A DNA stretch of 64,000 bases from Chionoecetes opilio (Eukaryota > Arthropoda > Malacostraca > Decapoda > Majidae). Location: contig JACEEZ010000170.1 in assembly GCA_016584305.1 (NCBI GenBank), forward strand, positions 385,001 to 449,000, written 5' to 3'. A program made the translations under genes and the position numbers. Below are positions 43,815 through 57,211 of the stretch, piece after piece; the first letter of the stretch is position 1; each line of letters starts with the position of its first letter. The notes beneath the pieces are model-generated. The model made no database searches. It saw only the letters and a list, made by a program, of their open reading frames with translations, and was not told the DNA's origin.

Positions 43815-44247
43815 TCCACCAAAGGAAGTAGTGTTCATCTGGAAATTTACCTTTTTTTCTCTCCTTTATTTTAAGATATCCCTCTCCCCCAGAAAGCCTG
43901 GGGCTGCTGATAGGCAGGGTTTTCTGGTGAAGAGACAATATCCCAAGTGATTTACGAGTACAGCAACGTACTAACCTCATCAAATAATATCCCAGCTAGG
44001 ATAGAAACCATAAACTAGAAACCATATCTAGTCCACTCAAAAAAACACAGAAACCATATTTAGTCCACCCAGCCCACCCCAAACAGGGTTTTCACCATTA
44101 ACCTCATCTAATGATCTCATCTCACCATTAACCTAATCTCACCGCCTACCCAAGAAGCTTATAAATTAACCTAACCTCACCGATTAACAGTGGCGGAACA
44201 AGGGGTGTAAAAACGGGGGGCCCATAGTTTTCATATACTGTATAGAC
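43815..44247. other. unassigned; includes one end of a CAGTGGCGGA element
   Basis: From 44090 the plus strand repeats AACCTCATCT/AACCTAATCT motifs. At about 44190 a CAGTGGCGGAACAAGGGG terminus appears and is cut off by the element at 44248. Confidence 0.4.
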
Positions 44248-46680
44248 CAGAGGTCGGCAACCCGCGGCTCCGGAGCCACATGCGGCTCTTTCATCCCTCT
44301 GCTGTGGCTCTCGTGGCTTTGAGAGGACGAGCTCATTTTGGAGAAAAAAAATAATGTGAATAAATAATGGCCATATAATTTAAATAGATTTTTATTTTAT
44401 TTCTTTAGTTTTTTTCGTTGTAATAGTTATATCTTTGGAGATTGAAGTGTTCTTGTGCCATTAAAATAAAACTTGTTTTAATATTTTGTCGATCAAAATA
44501 TGCGTCACGTCCTGTATGCGACACCTGTTGCCGCCAGACAAGTTGTTACGAAATGCCGTTTGAATCGGCCGCGTGGTTGCGTAAGACCTGCGCGCGCCGC
44601 CCGAGTGTGGTGTGAGGAGGGAGCGGCGTGGTCAGTGCTTCCATTTTAGGGTAAAATACCCTAAACTAGGGTAATCAGACCCCTTCTAGGGTAGCGGTTA
44701 GGGTAATGCATAATCTAGGGTAATTCTAGGGTAATCAGGTGTTTGTTAGTTTTTTAAAATTCAAATTCAAAGGATTCATTGACGTAAAATCAGTGTTTAA
44801 TTTTCATTTTTTATACACACGAAACTTTATTTATGTAAGGCTAGCGGAAATCTACTGGTGTCACCCTTCATAGATCCCCGTTTTCTGTCTCTGTTCTCTG
44901 GGCGGGTTTAGTTTTGCCAGATGACGAAAAATTTTACCAGATGACGAAAATTGGTGAAATTTCTAAGACAAAGTCAGTTGCCAGTTTTATTATTGCAAAT
45001 GACCCAATCGAAAAGTCTGCACGGAAAATTGAACTTCGGGTGTGTGCTTTTCTATCAGAACATCACTTGCCCATTTCCTTATGTGAACCCTTACTAGACC
45101 TCCTAAAAGCAATGTTTCCTGATGCGATGTCTTTAAAAAAAGTAAAACTAGGGAAGCAAAGAGCCTCAAACATAATAAGACAAGTGTTTGGAAAGCATTT
45201 TCGATCGGCACTGAACTCTTTGGAATCTTACGTGAAAGACTTTTTTCTGTAATTATAGATGAGACAACAGACAGGAGTACAACTAAACAATTGTGCGTAT
45301 TAGCACAACATTTTGAGAAAGATAAACTTGAAAACTCTTTCGTAGATTTGATAGAGGTTAATGATAGCTCAGCTGTAGGACTGTTCAATGCCATGAAGGA
45401 ATGTTTCACATCAAAAAACATTCCTATTAAAATATTTTTGGGTTTTTTTTTTGACACTAAAAATGTGTGAGGGACCCAACCATTCAGTAGCACATTGTTA
45501 AAAAAAATTTTTGCCTAAAGTCATAATTGTAAATGTCATCCACAGATTAAATCTATGTGCAAAAATCTTGCCTCAAACTCCCAAAATATGTTAAAGATTT
45601 ACCCGTAACATTTTTGCACACTTAATTTATCTTACTCCAAGAGGCAACATGCTTCAAAGAGTTTAAAAAATTTTTTGATTTTGAACCTGTAAAATCCGGG
45701 CTCCGGGCCAAACCAGGGGTTGTCTGTAAGGCATGTTGAAAAGATTGCTAGGTAGAACATGGGATGCTTTGGGAGTTTTATTTCACAGAATTAAACTTTA
45801 GTGCCCCAACACGTAAATGATATGATTTTTTCTCCCTAAAAAACAAGCTTACCCAAAGCCTACCTCGAATTTTGGTTCAACTTGGGAATTTCAATAGTTA
45901 AAATGTTCTTCCAGTTGAGGCTCCAAATTTTTTTTTTCACACTGAAAACTGAGACATGCAAACTCATACAAGCTTTGTATACTGACTTCAGGGATGTGGC
46001 TTGTTAAGAATCTGATATTTCTTTACTTAGTCCTGGTCAACAATTTTTTAAATTGTCTTAATTTCCTGTTGAGAATGTATATCAGGAGTGAGTGCTTACA
46101 ACAGTAAGGGATCTAAAACAATTGGAACAGAAACAGTCAGAATTTCACATTTTTTAAGTCATGTCCTTTTTTGTTTGAAGCGTATCCCAGATTCAGAAAA
46201 GATTTCATCATGACAAAATTCATAAAGTAGTGGCCTGTGTAAACCCTCGTTCTGCAAAACTCTAAATCCCCCATCCTTAGCATATATATTTGATGAACCC
46301 CACATTTACCAAAGTAAGCCAAAAAAAATCTTGTGGATGAAAAAATGGAGACTCCTGTTTGGATGAAGAACTTCTAATCAACTCACTTCACAAAGTACTA
46401 CGGGGATATTGTGCTGAAAGAAAAAAATATGCGGACTCCCCTTTACCCCCTTTTTCCCAAATTAGCACATCCCCCCTTTTCTCACCCCCTTTTCAATGCA
46501 CGGTTGAGCGTTTTTTCAGCAATTAAAATAACTAAAACTTGTCAAAGATCCTCTCAAAAAATGAAACCGTAAGTGGCTTAATGCATGAAATTTTCAATAA
46601 ACGCTTGAAAATATTTTCACATAACCTAAACATTGAGGACAATATGCTAAAGAAATAAATAATTTTAAAAAAGGGATGCA
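44248..46680 (+). mobile_element. decayed hAT transposon with CAGAGGTCGGCAACC end
   Basis: Left terminus CAGAGGTCGGCAACCCGCGG followed by GGAGCCACATGCGGCTCTTT, a terminus type I associate with hAT elements. A transposase remnant follows. The right terminus is not recognisable. The interval 44640-44745 has several TAGGGTAAT motifs. Confidence 0.6.
44914..46660 (+). pseudogene. hAT transposase, fragmented
   Basis: Frame 44914-45252 reads ASFIIANDPIEKSARKIELR, LSEHHLPISLCEPLLDLLK and VKLGKQRASNIIRQVFGKHF. After a frame change it continues IIDETTDRSTTKQLCVLAQH, the first catalytic Asp region, and FFFDTKN. Near 46500 come VERFFSAIKITKTCQRSS-like codons in pieces, the C-terminal dimerisation (hATC) part. 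Many single-base breaks and long A/T runs occur between. I recognise the family from its motifs and order. It is inactive as written; part of the damage may be sequence error. Confidence 0.65.
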
Positions 46681-47479
46681 ACGTGTAGGTTGCAAATGTA
46701 ATATTATAAGATAATATGTTAATTTACCTGTAATATGCAAAAGGTCTATGTCCCTGTTATTTTTAATGTTTTTAAAAGATTTGGGGTCAATAAATTCTTA
46801 GTCGTTTTTTCTAAATACTTATTTTGTTAAAGTGTTTCTTAAAAAACCAAAAATATATATTTAAAGGAATCGATAAAAAAATAAAAAAACTCGGGGCTTA
46901 ACTTTACTATTTTTTTTTTTTTCAATAAAAATATGGATTTTCCCCACTTCCTTTTCCTTATATATATATATAATATTTATATTTATAATATATATATAAT
47001 ATATTATAAAATCGAATATACAGTCAACCGTTTTTAGGTACACTAAGAATTTTGGGGTAAATTGACTTGACTCTAGGGTAATTTCAGCGGAGCTCATGGA
47101 AGGTTTGGGCGTGGTGGTCCCCGCGCCCCCTTTTTGCCACCTACCCCTCACTGTACAAAGTGAGTGCTACGGTTACCCACGCTGTATTCTCATACGTCGT
47201 TTTTCTTTTCGGGTTGTTTTTGAAGGGTTTGGGGCCCCTGGGTTTTCCAGTGATTTTCGGCCTTTAGTTTTTCCCTACAGAGTTTTTTTACGGGGAAGAG
47301 CCGGTTTTTGTTGTACGAGGCAGATCACAGAATTCCCCGGGTCTGGGGAGGACGAAAGGGTGGCGACCCCCCTTTGTCTCGGTTTGTAGCTTTTTCCACG
47401 TCCACACTATATACTCAGTTTCGAGGCGGGGTGAGCCAGACCCCTGGGGGACGTGTCAAACAAAGTGACTTTTTTGACC
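46681..47479. other. AT-rich, then GC-rich unassigned sequence
   Basis: (TA)n-like tract near 46960-47010. From 47080 to 47470 the sequence is richer in G/C and homopolymers. No domain recognised. Confidence 0.3.
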
Positions 47480-49310
47480 CCGGAAAGCTGCAGGAAAAAT
47501 CTAAAAAAAAGTTTCTGACAAAATAGAACGTTTAATGCGCAGGGAAAAGATTAATTTGCTTCATGCTGACAAAACGGGTTTACCGGTATCCCTAATATGC
47601 GCGAGAAATTAGAAACAAAAAAAAATCAAACTTAAAAGACATTTCAAAAAAACCACCCCTTTGCTGAAAAATACCCAGTTGGAGATGACGAAAAAGAGCA
47701 TTTCGGAAACTGCTGGGGAAAGCTGATCAGAAAAAAACTTTTTTAAAGCGTGGATGAACTCTGCAAATTCAAGTATTTATGCAGTTTTGGGGCGCTAAGA
47801 GATAGCCCGGCACGGCAACCTTCCCAGATGGAGACAAATTAAAAAAATCTTTCATAAAGATTCAAAACACTTTTCCTAGACTTAAAAAAAAGAGTAAAAT
47901 TTATTCAAAAATTAAGATACCCTCTCTGAAAAGATTAAGGACAGGCCATTAAAAATGACAGAAAATCCCCCAAAAAATAAAAAATCACGGACTTAATTCA
48001 GCTCCAGAGTACTCAATCGCCTGTATGAGTAAAAAGATGTCGCGATTGGCAAATAGTTCTGTTATCAAAAATGTAAAACTTGCGGGCCACAGAAGAAATC
48101 TTTGGGTAAACCGTTAAAGGCCAACACGGGGGGGGGGCATCGTGAAGCGTTTGGATTGTTTAAAAACAAAAAATAAACACAACTCACCTGGTGTCATAAT
48201 ATGATGGGGCACCAATATGACGGAGCACGCGGGGTTTGTGAGTTTACTTCAGAAGTCCGGTAAAAGCTGCTGCATTTCACTGGGATCACATCAAGAGGCA
48301 TTGTGCGCTCAAAAAATTTCCCCAGGGGTGCACGAAAATTATAAAATTGTCATTCGGATAGTGAACAAAAAAATGCACAAGGGTTAAACCACCCCAGTTC
48401 CTTCATTATTAATGAATTGAGAGCCAAAATGTGATCTCCGGCTGCCAAAAAAAGTCCTGTGGGGTCCCCAGGGGAGGGACTGAAAAAGGTTTGTGTGTGT
48501 CTGGGGACTAAAAAATTTTTTGGAAACAAAGGGGTTTACCTTTTCCCGACTGGATCGGGCCCAATTTGGGTTGGGAAAAACTGCACTTCATGGGGAATGA
48601 CAGCGCACCTTTTAAAACCCCTGAACAAAAGTCCCGCAGGGGAAGGGAAAAACACCGAGTGCTGAAAGGTTTTGGCTTTTTAGCGCAAGATAGGGGTTTG
48701 TCGAGGTACAGAGGGTACGCTCTTCCCTTCCCTTCTTTTAAGAGTTCAAAGAACACACAAAACAAAAAAATTTTAGTATTTATTTTTGCCATATCGCAAT
48801 GCAAACGATTTTTAGAAAAAATTCCGTATTTTAGGGAGGAAAAAAAAAAACATTACCTTCCCCATCATCCCCTTTAATTCGATCCCTTTTGTTAACATGA
48901 GCATTTACAGCAGTAAGTCCCCGATCTTTAGCTCGAATGGCCCCCCCAAGCTGACAAAAACGTGTGGGTGTCTAAATTAGAAACTTGGCAGCTGATCTTT
49001 TAAAATGTTGCTCGCAGAAGGCCCTTCTTGCTCAAATCACAAAGGAGTGACATTTAAAACCCTTTCCCCAAACCGGGCAAACTTGTTTTGAACATGGAAT
49101 ACCATTCCCGACACTTTTAGCAATGAAAAAAAGATTTGGAGTCCGTCGATCTTTTGGTCCACCACTTGTGCGGCAGGTTTTTTTTCCCTCATGAAATACA
49201 TAAAAATAAAATCGCTCGCGCCTCACAGATGAGAGCTTGCAACCCGCGAAAAACAAAATGACGTCTTAAAACCCTATATGGATACGCTTGCAGTGAATTT
49301 TAGGGGCAGA
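47480..49310 (+). pseudogene. second hAT transposase remnant (ZBED/SCAND3-like type)
   Basis: Pieces in shifting frames: REKINLLHADKTGL near 47540 with a Lys/His-rich DNA-binding-like stretch (KLKRHFK); HAGFVSLLQKSGK near 48230; SHQEALCAQK near 48290, a form of the hAT Cys/His-containing segment; and SRLTDESLQPA near 49215, close to the C-terminal signature of this transposase type. Order and spacing fit a transposase of this group. Almost every 50-100 bases a one-base break occurs, usually in a homopolymer. Confidence 0.55.
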
Positions 49311-50150
49311 AATCACATAACCCAGATGAAAAAAAAAAATTTAATGGGTATTATTTAGAAAATATATTTTTTATATCAACCTTGAACTGCTGTATTGGTT
49401 TATTTTTAAATTGCAGTTGACTTGTGTACGCCACGTGGGAAATTAAGGAATGAAATAATATTTCAAAATAACAAAGTGGCATTTTTTGGTTTGCCCTTCA
49501 TGCGCAGCTGTATGATTTTACAATGTCTGCAGAAAAATTTTTTTAAAATTAAAAAAAATCCTCAAATAAGGGGAAGGGCTCAAAAAGGCCTGCATTTAAT
49601 ATTTTGTTGAAAAAAACTAAAATGCAAATGTCTTTTTTTTTTTTTTTTCAGAGTTCAAAAAAATTTGGTGTTTTGCGCGTTAAAAAAGGAAAAAAAAAGC
49701 AGTTGTTTCTGTTTATAGTTTATAATTTCATAAAGCAACCCTATATTCTCATATATGAAGCTAACTTTAAGGAAATATTTTATGGGTTTCTTCAATTTAG
49801 GGGGCAAAAGGTTTTTGGCTCAGAGTGGCTTTTACTTTGTGGGAAACGGGGCCCAAAAGGGTCTTTTAAAGCAAAAGGTTCCGACCCCCGGTATAGACTT
49901 AAATATATTATATTTATATATTTTATTATGTATATTATATAATATATACTCGTGTGTGTGTGTGTGTGTTGTGGTGGTAAATATTAATTATATATATAAT
50001 AATATTTTATTTTAAAATATATATAATATATATTATATATATTATTTATAAATTATATATATATTACTATATATAATATATTTTATATAATTTTATTAAC
50101 GCCAAAATTTTCTATAATATCTAAAATAATTTAAATATAACCAATAAATA
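49311..50150. other. AT-rich low-complexity DNA with (TG)n and (TA)n
   Basis: T and A runs, a short (TG)n near 49952-49970 and TATATAATA-type sequence to 50090. No gene. Confidence 0.6.
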
Positions 50151-51329
50151 AACCCTTGTTGTTTTGGTTAGAGAAAAATTGCGGGGTAATGCGGGGTTTA
50201 CACTACACGATTTGTACGTGCGTCTTGTCAACGTGACGTCTCGTGACGCACCGCCGTTACTTCCTGCTTGTGTGACCTTGAAAAAACGTGCGTCTCGAGG
50301 TCCAAAAATTCGGGGCCGCCAATTCTTTTTTGGGAGGGGTTTCTCCATAATGCGTGAGCGGTGGTGCCACAATTTTTGAACATTTTAGTAACTGCTACTA
50401 CTGGCACTGTAGAGATGGGACAGTTGTGTGTTTGGTCCCCCTGGCTCCGGTACCAGAAACACCAAAAGTTCTCCTTTTTAACTTTGCAAGGGCCAGAAGG
50501 TTGAGAAATTTCGGTTCTTGTATCAAGACCAAAACTGCACCCCTGGACATGGTATATTTAAAGCCGGAGGGTAGTAGGAGATCGACCCCATCCCCGTTAG
50601 TACTCTTGGAGGACTCCAAACGCAGGGTTTACCGGGGGTGCTGATTTTTTTGGAAAATCACAGACTTGTTTTTGCTACACTTTAACTTCATGTAAGTCCA
50701 GAAGAAACTCAAAAGGTAACCTACTGTGTTTCATCTTGAGAAAATGAAAGGGCTTGACATGTGCTCATGAGTAGCGGTGGCAGTCTCAAAACGGTTTTGA
50801 TGTGCTCGTGCCTCGGGATCTGTAGAATTGGGATACCTTCAAACGTGAAACTCCGGCTGCCCCAAAGGGTGATTGGGGAGCCCCGAGGTCAGGCGTGGTT
50901 TTGTCTCGACGGAGACGCTGGAAAAACAGGAGAGTCGGCCCCCCGCCAGCTGGCTGGGAACCCGGGGCCAGCACAGGGCCTGTCACGCCCGGGCTAGAAC
51001 CCTCCTGAGGAGAGACAAGGGAGGTTTAAAGTCAGGAGTCTCGCTGGGATGTCGAGGGGCATTTTAACGCAAGACCTCCGATCCCCCTACCGGCCCGAAG
51101 AAGCTCCGTTCCCAAATCCTTCTCGGGCGATGCATTCGAACAGCGATTGGGGGCCTCGGTCGGGCATGGATGGGGAGAGGGTCGTTGGGTGGTATTTGGG
51201 GAGTTGTTCACGGGGGACCCTCCAACTGAGCATTTATACCACTGGGTTACAGGCAGTGGAGCCGTCCCCCATTGACGAAACCCCCCTCTTTACGAAGTAG
51301 AGAGGGCGTAAAAGGAATAAGAGAGGGAA
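50151..51329. other. unassigned, moderately GC-rich
   Basis: Several overlapping short frames but none with a motif I recognise. It contains TCTCGTGACGCACCG-like CG-rich sequence at 50240. Confidence 0.25.
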
Positions 51330-51765
51330 ATAAGAGACCACCCCCCACCATAAATCTCAACCAATCAAACCCCCATTATCAAAACCACCACAAAACCACC
51401 CCAAAAACCACCCTTTAGCACCACCTTTAAACCACCTTCAACACCCCCACAAACCCCACCCTCAAAACCCACCACCAACCCACCTTCAGCACCACCATAA
51501 ACACCACCATAAACACCACCATCAACCCATCACACCCCTTCAACACCACCAAAACCCATTAAACACCCCCCAAAACCCACCTTCAAAACCACCACCAACA
51601 CCACCCCCAAACACCACCACCACACCACCATAAACACCATCACCCCACCTTCAACCACCTAAACCCACCTTAAAACACCACCTCCCCACCATCCACCACC
51701 TTAAACACCCCTTAAACACCACCACCAACACCACCACCACCCCCCCTCAACACCCCATAAAACCC
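51330..51765. repeat. CCACCA/AAACACC minisatellite
   Basis: Irregular array of ACCACCA and AAACACCACC units, G-free over long stretches of the plus strand. Confidence 0.85.
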
Positions 51766-51929
51766 CAAACACATATGCCTTATTTATATTTTAAAGGAAA
51801 AAATATAGAAACTTTTGAAACCTGAAGTCCTTTTTTTATACCTATAAGTTTCCCCATACCTGGGGGTATAATGATTAGAGTACGAAGGTATATATTCTCT
51901 AGAATACCCTTTTAGCAGGTATTCCTAGG

Positions 51930-52190
51930 AAAAAAAGGGGTATAAAAGGGGTATTCCTAGGGGTCTAAAATAGTAACCCTATGGGGGTATTTAGAACTAT
52001 GATATACCCTTTCTTATACCCTTTTTAAAGGGATAACTTCTTATAATACCCTTTTAAAGGGGTATTATAAGTAATTTTATCCCTTAAAGGGGTAAAAATT
52101 AAAGGGGGTATATCATATTTAAATATCCCCTATGGGGTATGCTATTTTAACCATAGGAAGCCCCTTGTATCCCCTTTCTATACCTTTAAT
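51930..52190. repeat. large imperfect palindrome (snap-back element)
   Basis: Centre near 52055 (CTTATAATACCC / GGGTATTATAAG). The arms pair outwards through TAAAGGGATAA, GATATACCC, CTATGGGG and CTAAAATAG blocks to about 51930 and 52190. Probably a fold-back MITE; no target duplication identified. Confidence 0.8.
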
Positions 52191-52985
52191 TTTTTCAGTG
52201 TACATAAACCCGTTCGCGAAAGGGGGAATGGAACCAAGTTTAAGCCAAAAGTGAATAACTATTCCTAAATATTGTCGATTGAGTGAAATTTGCATGCTAG
52301 TATTTCTGTCAAATCAAAGGGGCTGTGACAACTTTTTGGTAGAACAAACCCTTAATGAGTAATTTTGTAATAGTTAATTGCTGGGAAATGGGTCGTGCCA
52401 CGTTCCGCCGCGAACTGAGCCAAAAACAAGGGGCCACAAGGGGTGGACGCCTATACTTGATACTAGTATTACCCCGGCTACGCTCCAAAAATCGGACGTT
52501 GGCGGCCAATTTTTTAAAATGTCCAAAATTTCCAAACCCCCGCACGCATACCCAAGACACCTGCGACCCTCCCCGACTCCACTACTTGATACGACTTGAT
52601 GGGGACTATCCCAGTACCTACGAGCGCGCCCACGGGTTTTTTTCGAGTACGAGTTGCCACAATTCGGCGCGCTACTCTAGAATTTGAAAGGGGCTTTTTA
52701 ACCAGTGGCACACCATTCACCTTGGGGGGCGGTCACGCTTAGGGTTAAGGTCTCGCTCCGGTCGCGAGTTTGGGTCATATAATTTCCCTTTGGGGTTTGA
52801 AATTTCCCTTTAAAACTTCTAAAATTCCCGAATGTCACGAAAATTCCTTAGATTTCTTTTGATTGTATTGTAATAAAATGAAAAAACCGACCCCGGGCCC
52901 CCTCCGCCACTTTTTCCCCCGCGGAAAAAATTCCCCCCGGATTTCAAGCCACTTTTTTACCCTAGTTAGTAAAATTCGTAGGCCT
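52191..52985. other. unassigned
   Basis: No recognised element or gene. Runs of identical bases are frequent. Confidence 0.25.
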
Positions 52986-53049
52986 TCTCTCTCTCTCTCT
53001 CTCTTCCCTCCTCTCTCTCTTTTCTCTTCTCTTCTCTCTCCTCCCTTCT

Positions 53050-53085
<36 letters not shown>

Positions 53086-53250
53086 CTCCCTCTCTCTCTC
53101 TCTCCCCTCCTCTCTCTATCCTCTCTCTCTCTCTCTCTCCCTCTCCTTTCCTCTCCTCCTCTCTCTCTCTCTCCTCTTCCTCTCTCTCTCCCTCTCTCTC
53201 CTCTCCCTCTCTCTCTCTCCTCTTTTTCTCTCTCTCTCTCTCTCTCATCT
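52986..53250. repeat. (CT)n microsatellite
   Basis: Interrupted CT tract with C- and T-rich slips. Confidence 0.93.
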
Positions 53251-53387
53251 CCTTTCTTTCATATCCTTTCCCCGTGACTGGAGTGGGTGTGATGGTGGTG
53301 GAGGCGGCGATGCTAGGGTATGAGATTAAGTTTTCCCAAGGGTGCTATAGGGCTACTCCGCCGTCCCACACAAAACACCTGCTGACT

Positions 53388-53416
53388 CCTCTCTCTCTCT
53401 CTCCTCTCTCTCATCT

Positions 53417-53451
<35 letters not shown>

Positions 53452-53452
53452 G
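53388..53452. repeat. (CT)n microsatellite
   Basis: Second CT tract. Confidence 0.93.
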
Positions 53453-53520
53453 TCTAATCTTGCTGAAATATATCTATGTATTTGCGCATATAATAAATTT
53501 CCAATGTTACGTGTTTGTGT

Positions 53521-53795
<275 letters not shown>

Positions 53796-54099
53796 AGTGA
53801 ACTCGAGACGGGAGGTTAGGGGGAGGCAGTGGGCAGGGAAGACAGAAGGATGGAAGGATGAGGAGGAAGGAGGAAGGAAGGGTGCGGGGAGGGCGGGTGA
53901 TAAAAGGAGGCAGGCAGGGAGGGAATGCCGTAGTGTAGTGGAGGAAATTCATTTTAAACTACGTTTTATTGTTTATTTTTTTGTATTAATTATTTCTTTC
54001 TTATTGTTTTGCCTTCATCAGCACATTGTTGTTGTTTTATTCTGAAAGATCCAGGTCCCTGGTTGTATTTTATTGTATGTATGTTATTTCTTATTTCAT

Positions 54100-54205
54100 T
54101 GTCAAATATTGTAAGACTTTATTCAATTAATAACTACCACGTGTAGGTCTCACGGCCTCTTGTAGCTTCCTTATTTTCTTATGGTCTTATGTTCTTATGT
54201 AATAT
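54100..54205 (+). mobile_element. LINE/SINE 3' tail
   Basis: TACCACGTGTAGGTCTCACGG and a (TTCTTATG)-type end match the 3' end at 12113-12183. The sequence upstream is AT-rich and unassigned. Confidence 0.6.
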
Positions 54206-54210
54206 TTTCA

Positions 54211-54268
54211 ACAACACACACACACACACATACACACACACACACACACACCCACACACCCACATACA
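54211..54268. repeat. (CA)n microsatellite
   Basis: CA run with TA and CC interruptions. Confidence 0.93.
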
Positions 54269-54435
54269 CAACGAGGAAGGGAGTCGAGTGTATATTACGG
54301 GCGACTCCGGGGTGAGATGGGGAGGGATTAGGTGTAGGATTAGCATCAACCCCTCAGCGCTGCATAGCAGCCATCATTATCTTACCTCTCCCTTGCCTTG
54401 ACCCTGACTCCCTCCCGTCTGTATTTGATGTTTTT

Positions 54436-54440
<5 letters not shown>

Positions 54441-54515
<75 letters not shown>

Positions 54516-54675
54516 GAGAGGAGAGGGAGAGGGAGGGATGGAGGGGAGGGAGAGGGAGAGGGAGGGAGAGGGAGGGAGAGGGAGGGTGAGAGAGGGTGAG
54601 AGAGGGTGAGAGAGGGTGAGAGAGGGTGAGAGAGGAAGAGAGAGAAGGGAGAGAAGGGAGAGAGAGAGAGAGAGG
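54441..54675. repeat. (GA)n and GAGAGGGT repeats
   Basis: GA run turning into GGGAGA and (GTGAGAGAGG)n units. Confidence 0.93.
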
Positions 54676-55546
54676 CGCTACGAATTTTACTAACTAGGGT
54701 AAAAAATGTGGCCTTTGGTCAATCCGTGGGGATATTTTTGCTGTTTAGAGTACGTATATAGATTACATTATTATGTAGGTAAATATATGAATGAAAGAAT
54801 TCTATAATACAATTACTGACAGCAAAATTACCCACGTAAAAGATACCAAAAACGTGCAGACCTCAGAGTCACAATATAACATTACACAAGGAAAGCAGTA
54901 CGAGGAGGAATATGTTTAGTTTAAAGCCATCCTTCACCTCAATAGTGAGTTCTTTCAACTCACTTCCACAAAAAAATAGACATTAGGGTGCATCATGTTT
55001 ATTTTCTAACTGATCAAGCACTGCAGCGAAGAGGAAACCACAGTTGAAGTGATTTTCCAGGCTACAAATTATTACCAGTAAATAGGCCACTACACTGAAT
55101 ATTAAGATCCCGTTCCAAATGTCCATAAATCTTGGTTAGATAGGCAACTTGCAGACAACTGGGTGCTAGCGACCAATACTTGATGTTATTTTAACAAAAA
55201 TAAGGCAATCTTAAGTGTTCTTATGTTGAAAATCAGGTTTTCACTAATAAAACCAATGGTTTTTATATACTCATGTCCATACCATGAACATTGGTTAGAA
55301 GAAATAGTATTTGAAAGTATGATCTACTTATATGGTCCGACAGCCTTTCAGCCGTGGGCTGCGGCAAGCCTTCCGGAAGGCTCTGCTGAGCGACTACGGC
55401 ATGCCTTCCGGAAGCGCAGTTTTCAATTGCATACAAAAACCGCGCCAACATTTGTAGAAGTCCGCAAACTGTGTCACATGTAGGCCGCTATGTCAGCCCT
55501 CGATATCACACATCACCATCTGCCTAACTACGCTGTACGTATGGAA
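54676..55546. other. unassigned AT-rich sequence
   Basis: No exon or element recognised. A short inverted GCCTTCCGGAAG motif occurs at 55368 and again at 55402. Confidence 0.35.
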
Positions 55547-55866
55547 ACCACTCCTTGGGGTTTTTTCCCAAGATTTTGGGATATAGGCCATGGCCTTGTG
55601 ATATTTTTTGTCTATCTTGGGATTTTTGGAGGGATTATTCAAGTATTTATCCAGTGGTTTATCTCGAGGTAAGCATATGTACCGTATTTAGGATTCAGTT
55701 TCAATGTTTTCTTAACGACCTTGGGATATTTTTGTCTATCTTAGGATTTTTTTGGGGTCCAGTTCTAAATACGGTACACATACTTACCTTGAGATAAACT
55801 ACTGGAGGAATACTTGAATAATCCCCTCAAAATCTTGGGAAAAATCCCAAGGAGTGGCATCCCTGA
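55547..55866. repeat. fold-back element, about 320 bp
   Basis: The left arm (CCACTCCTTGGGGTTTTTTC, ATTATTCAAGTATTTATCCA, GTACCGTATTTAG) is repeated inverted in the right arm. Two GATATTTTTGTCTATCTT copies lie inside. A MITE is likely. Confidence 0.8.
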
Positions 55867-56345
55867 CCCCACTTCAGTAGTCTCTCGCAAGCCTTTTGGT
55901 GCCATTCGCGCCAGATATTTCAACTCCCGACCACAACTACACCACAACCCTATACGTTTGGGTTAAAAATATATATGTTGCTGGATGCGGATTTTTACTA
56001 CCTTGACGTTGATGTGATTTTCATCCAATCCTGTAATGGTCACTATTTCACTCACATTGCTGCACTGTGGGCACTAAAAAAAATCACAGCTCCCGCAGTC
56101 CCCTAGTTAAGGAACTGTTATGTCAAAATGTTTGGGTGAATATATTTCTCCATTGATGCTGAAAGATTATAGATTGTGTGCACAAGGGTAGTATGATTTC
56201 TTATTCTATAAAAAAAACATAATTAACGCCATGGATGATTTCGCCATCCAACATCATAAACATAAACACGGCCTGTCTGCCAAAGTACGATGTTTGTATA
56301 CTATTTCATGAGTGACGTTCGCTGACGAAGCTAGTCACTTGTGTT
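55867..56345. other. unassigned
   Basis: No gene or repeat recognised. Confidence 0.3.
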
Positions 56346-56349
56346 TACT

Positions 56350-56560
56350 AGGTAACTATAAGTGCCCTGGCGCAGGAACGTCCAGGAAACCATTGAACAC
56401 TTGCCGCTGCAGTGTCCACGCCCCCAATTTCCGATTTCCGAAAACACCGTGTATGGCTACACTCTCAAATCCTCGCCCTGAACTATACCACATTTGACCT
56501 CGTCGTACAATGTCGAAAATTGCCGTACACTCATCTGGCAACATAATGGTAACAAGCGTT
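56350..56560 (+). mobile_element. LINE ORF2 C-terminal fragment
   Basis: One frame reads QETIEHLPLQCPRP followed by LHSQILALNY, like the terminal Cys/His motif of LINEs with RNase H (compare PLEHYLLHCP at 34.17 kb). The start and the tail are not visible. Confidence 0.4.
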
Positions 56561-57211
56561 CATTAATGCATTACTCTAAATTTATACCATAATATAATGC
56601 TATATTGACTAAATGAGACGTTTACCGAATCGGAAATTGTATGTACGAGTTGATTTTATGGAGAAAATAATTACTATTATACGCATATATTTTCATTTTC
56701 TATGCATCCTAGACACCAATGTTACATTTGTTGGATGAATTTGAATAATCTTTTGATTTGAAACAATTTTATAGAAGCATGTACAAAAAATTATCTATGA
56801 AGTCCTCAAAACATGTATATTTGAGTGAGATTCACAGGCTCTAACGGGATCATAAAACTGAGTGTAGTGGTCCATTAGCAGTGCCTAGGTATAAATGTTT
56901 AGGCTATCGTATTCTGTAATTCAGTTTTTTTACGATAGATTTGAGATAGCTTGGTGTTTCTCTTATAAGAGATGCGTATAAGATATACCTTTTAAGAGTA
57001 TATACGAGTAACCAGTACATGAATGTCACATTATCAAACAAGTTAAAAAATATCCTGGATGCAAGAATATGGTTTTGTCCAAACTTCTTTTTTTAAAGTA
57101 TCTTCTTCCTCGAATAAATTGCTTTAATTTATTAGAGCCTAAACACGTGCATCATGAAGGATTTTTACCACACGAGCAATTACATAATACCCATAATAAT
57201 TGTTGTGGTGG
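56561..57211. other. AT-rich; contains an LTR/primer-site remnant
   Basis: 56708-56725 reads CCTAGACACCAATGTTAC, nearly identical to the primer-site/LTR junction at 35606-35623. No further retroelement sequence is recognised around it. Confidence 0.4.
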
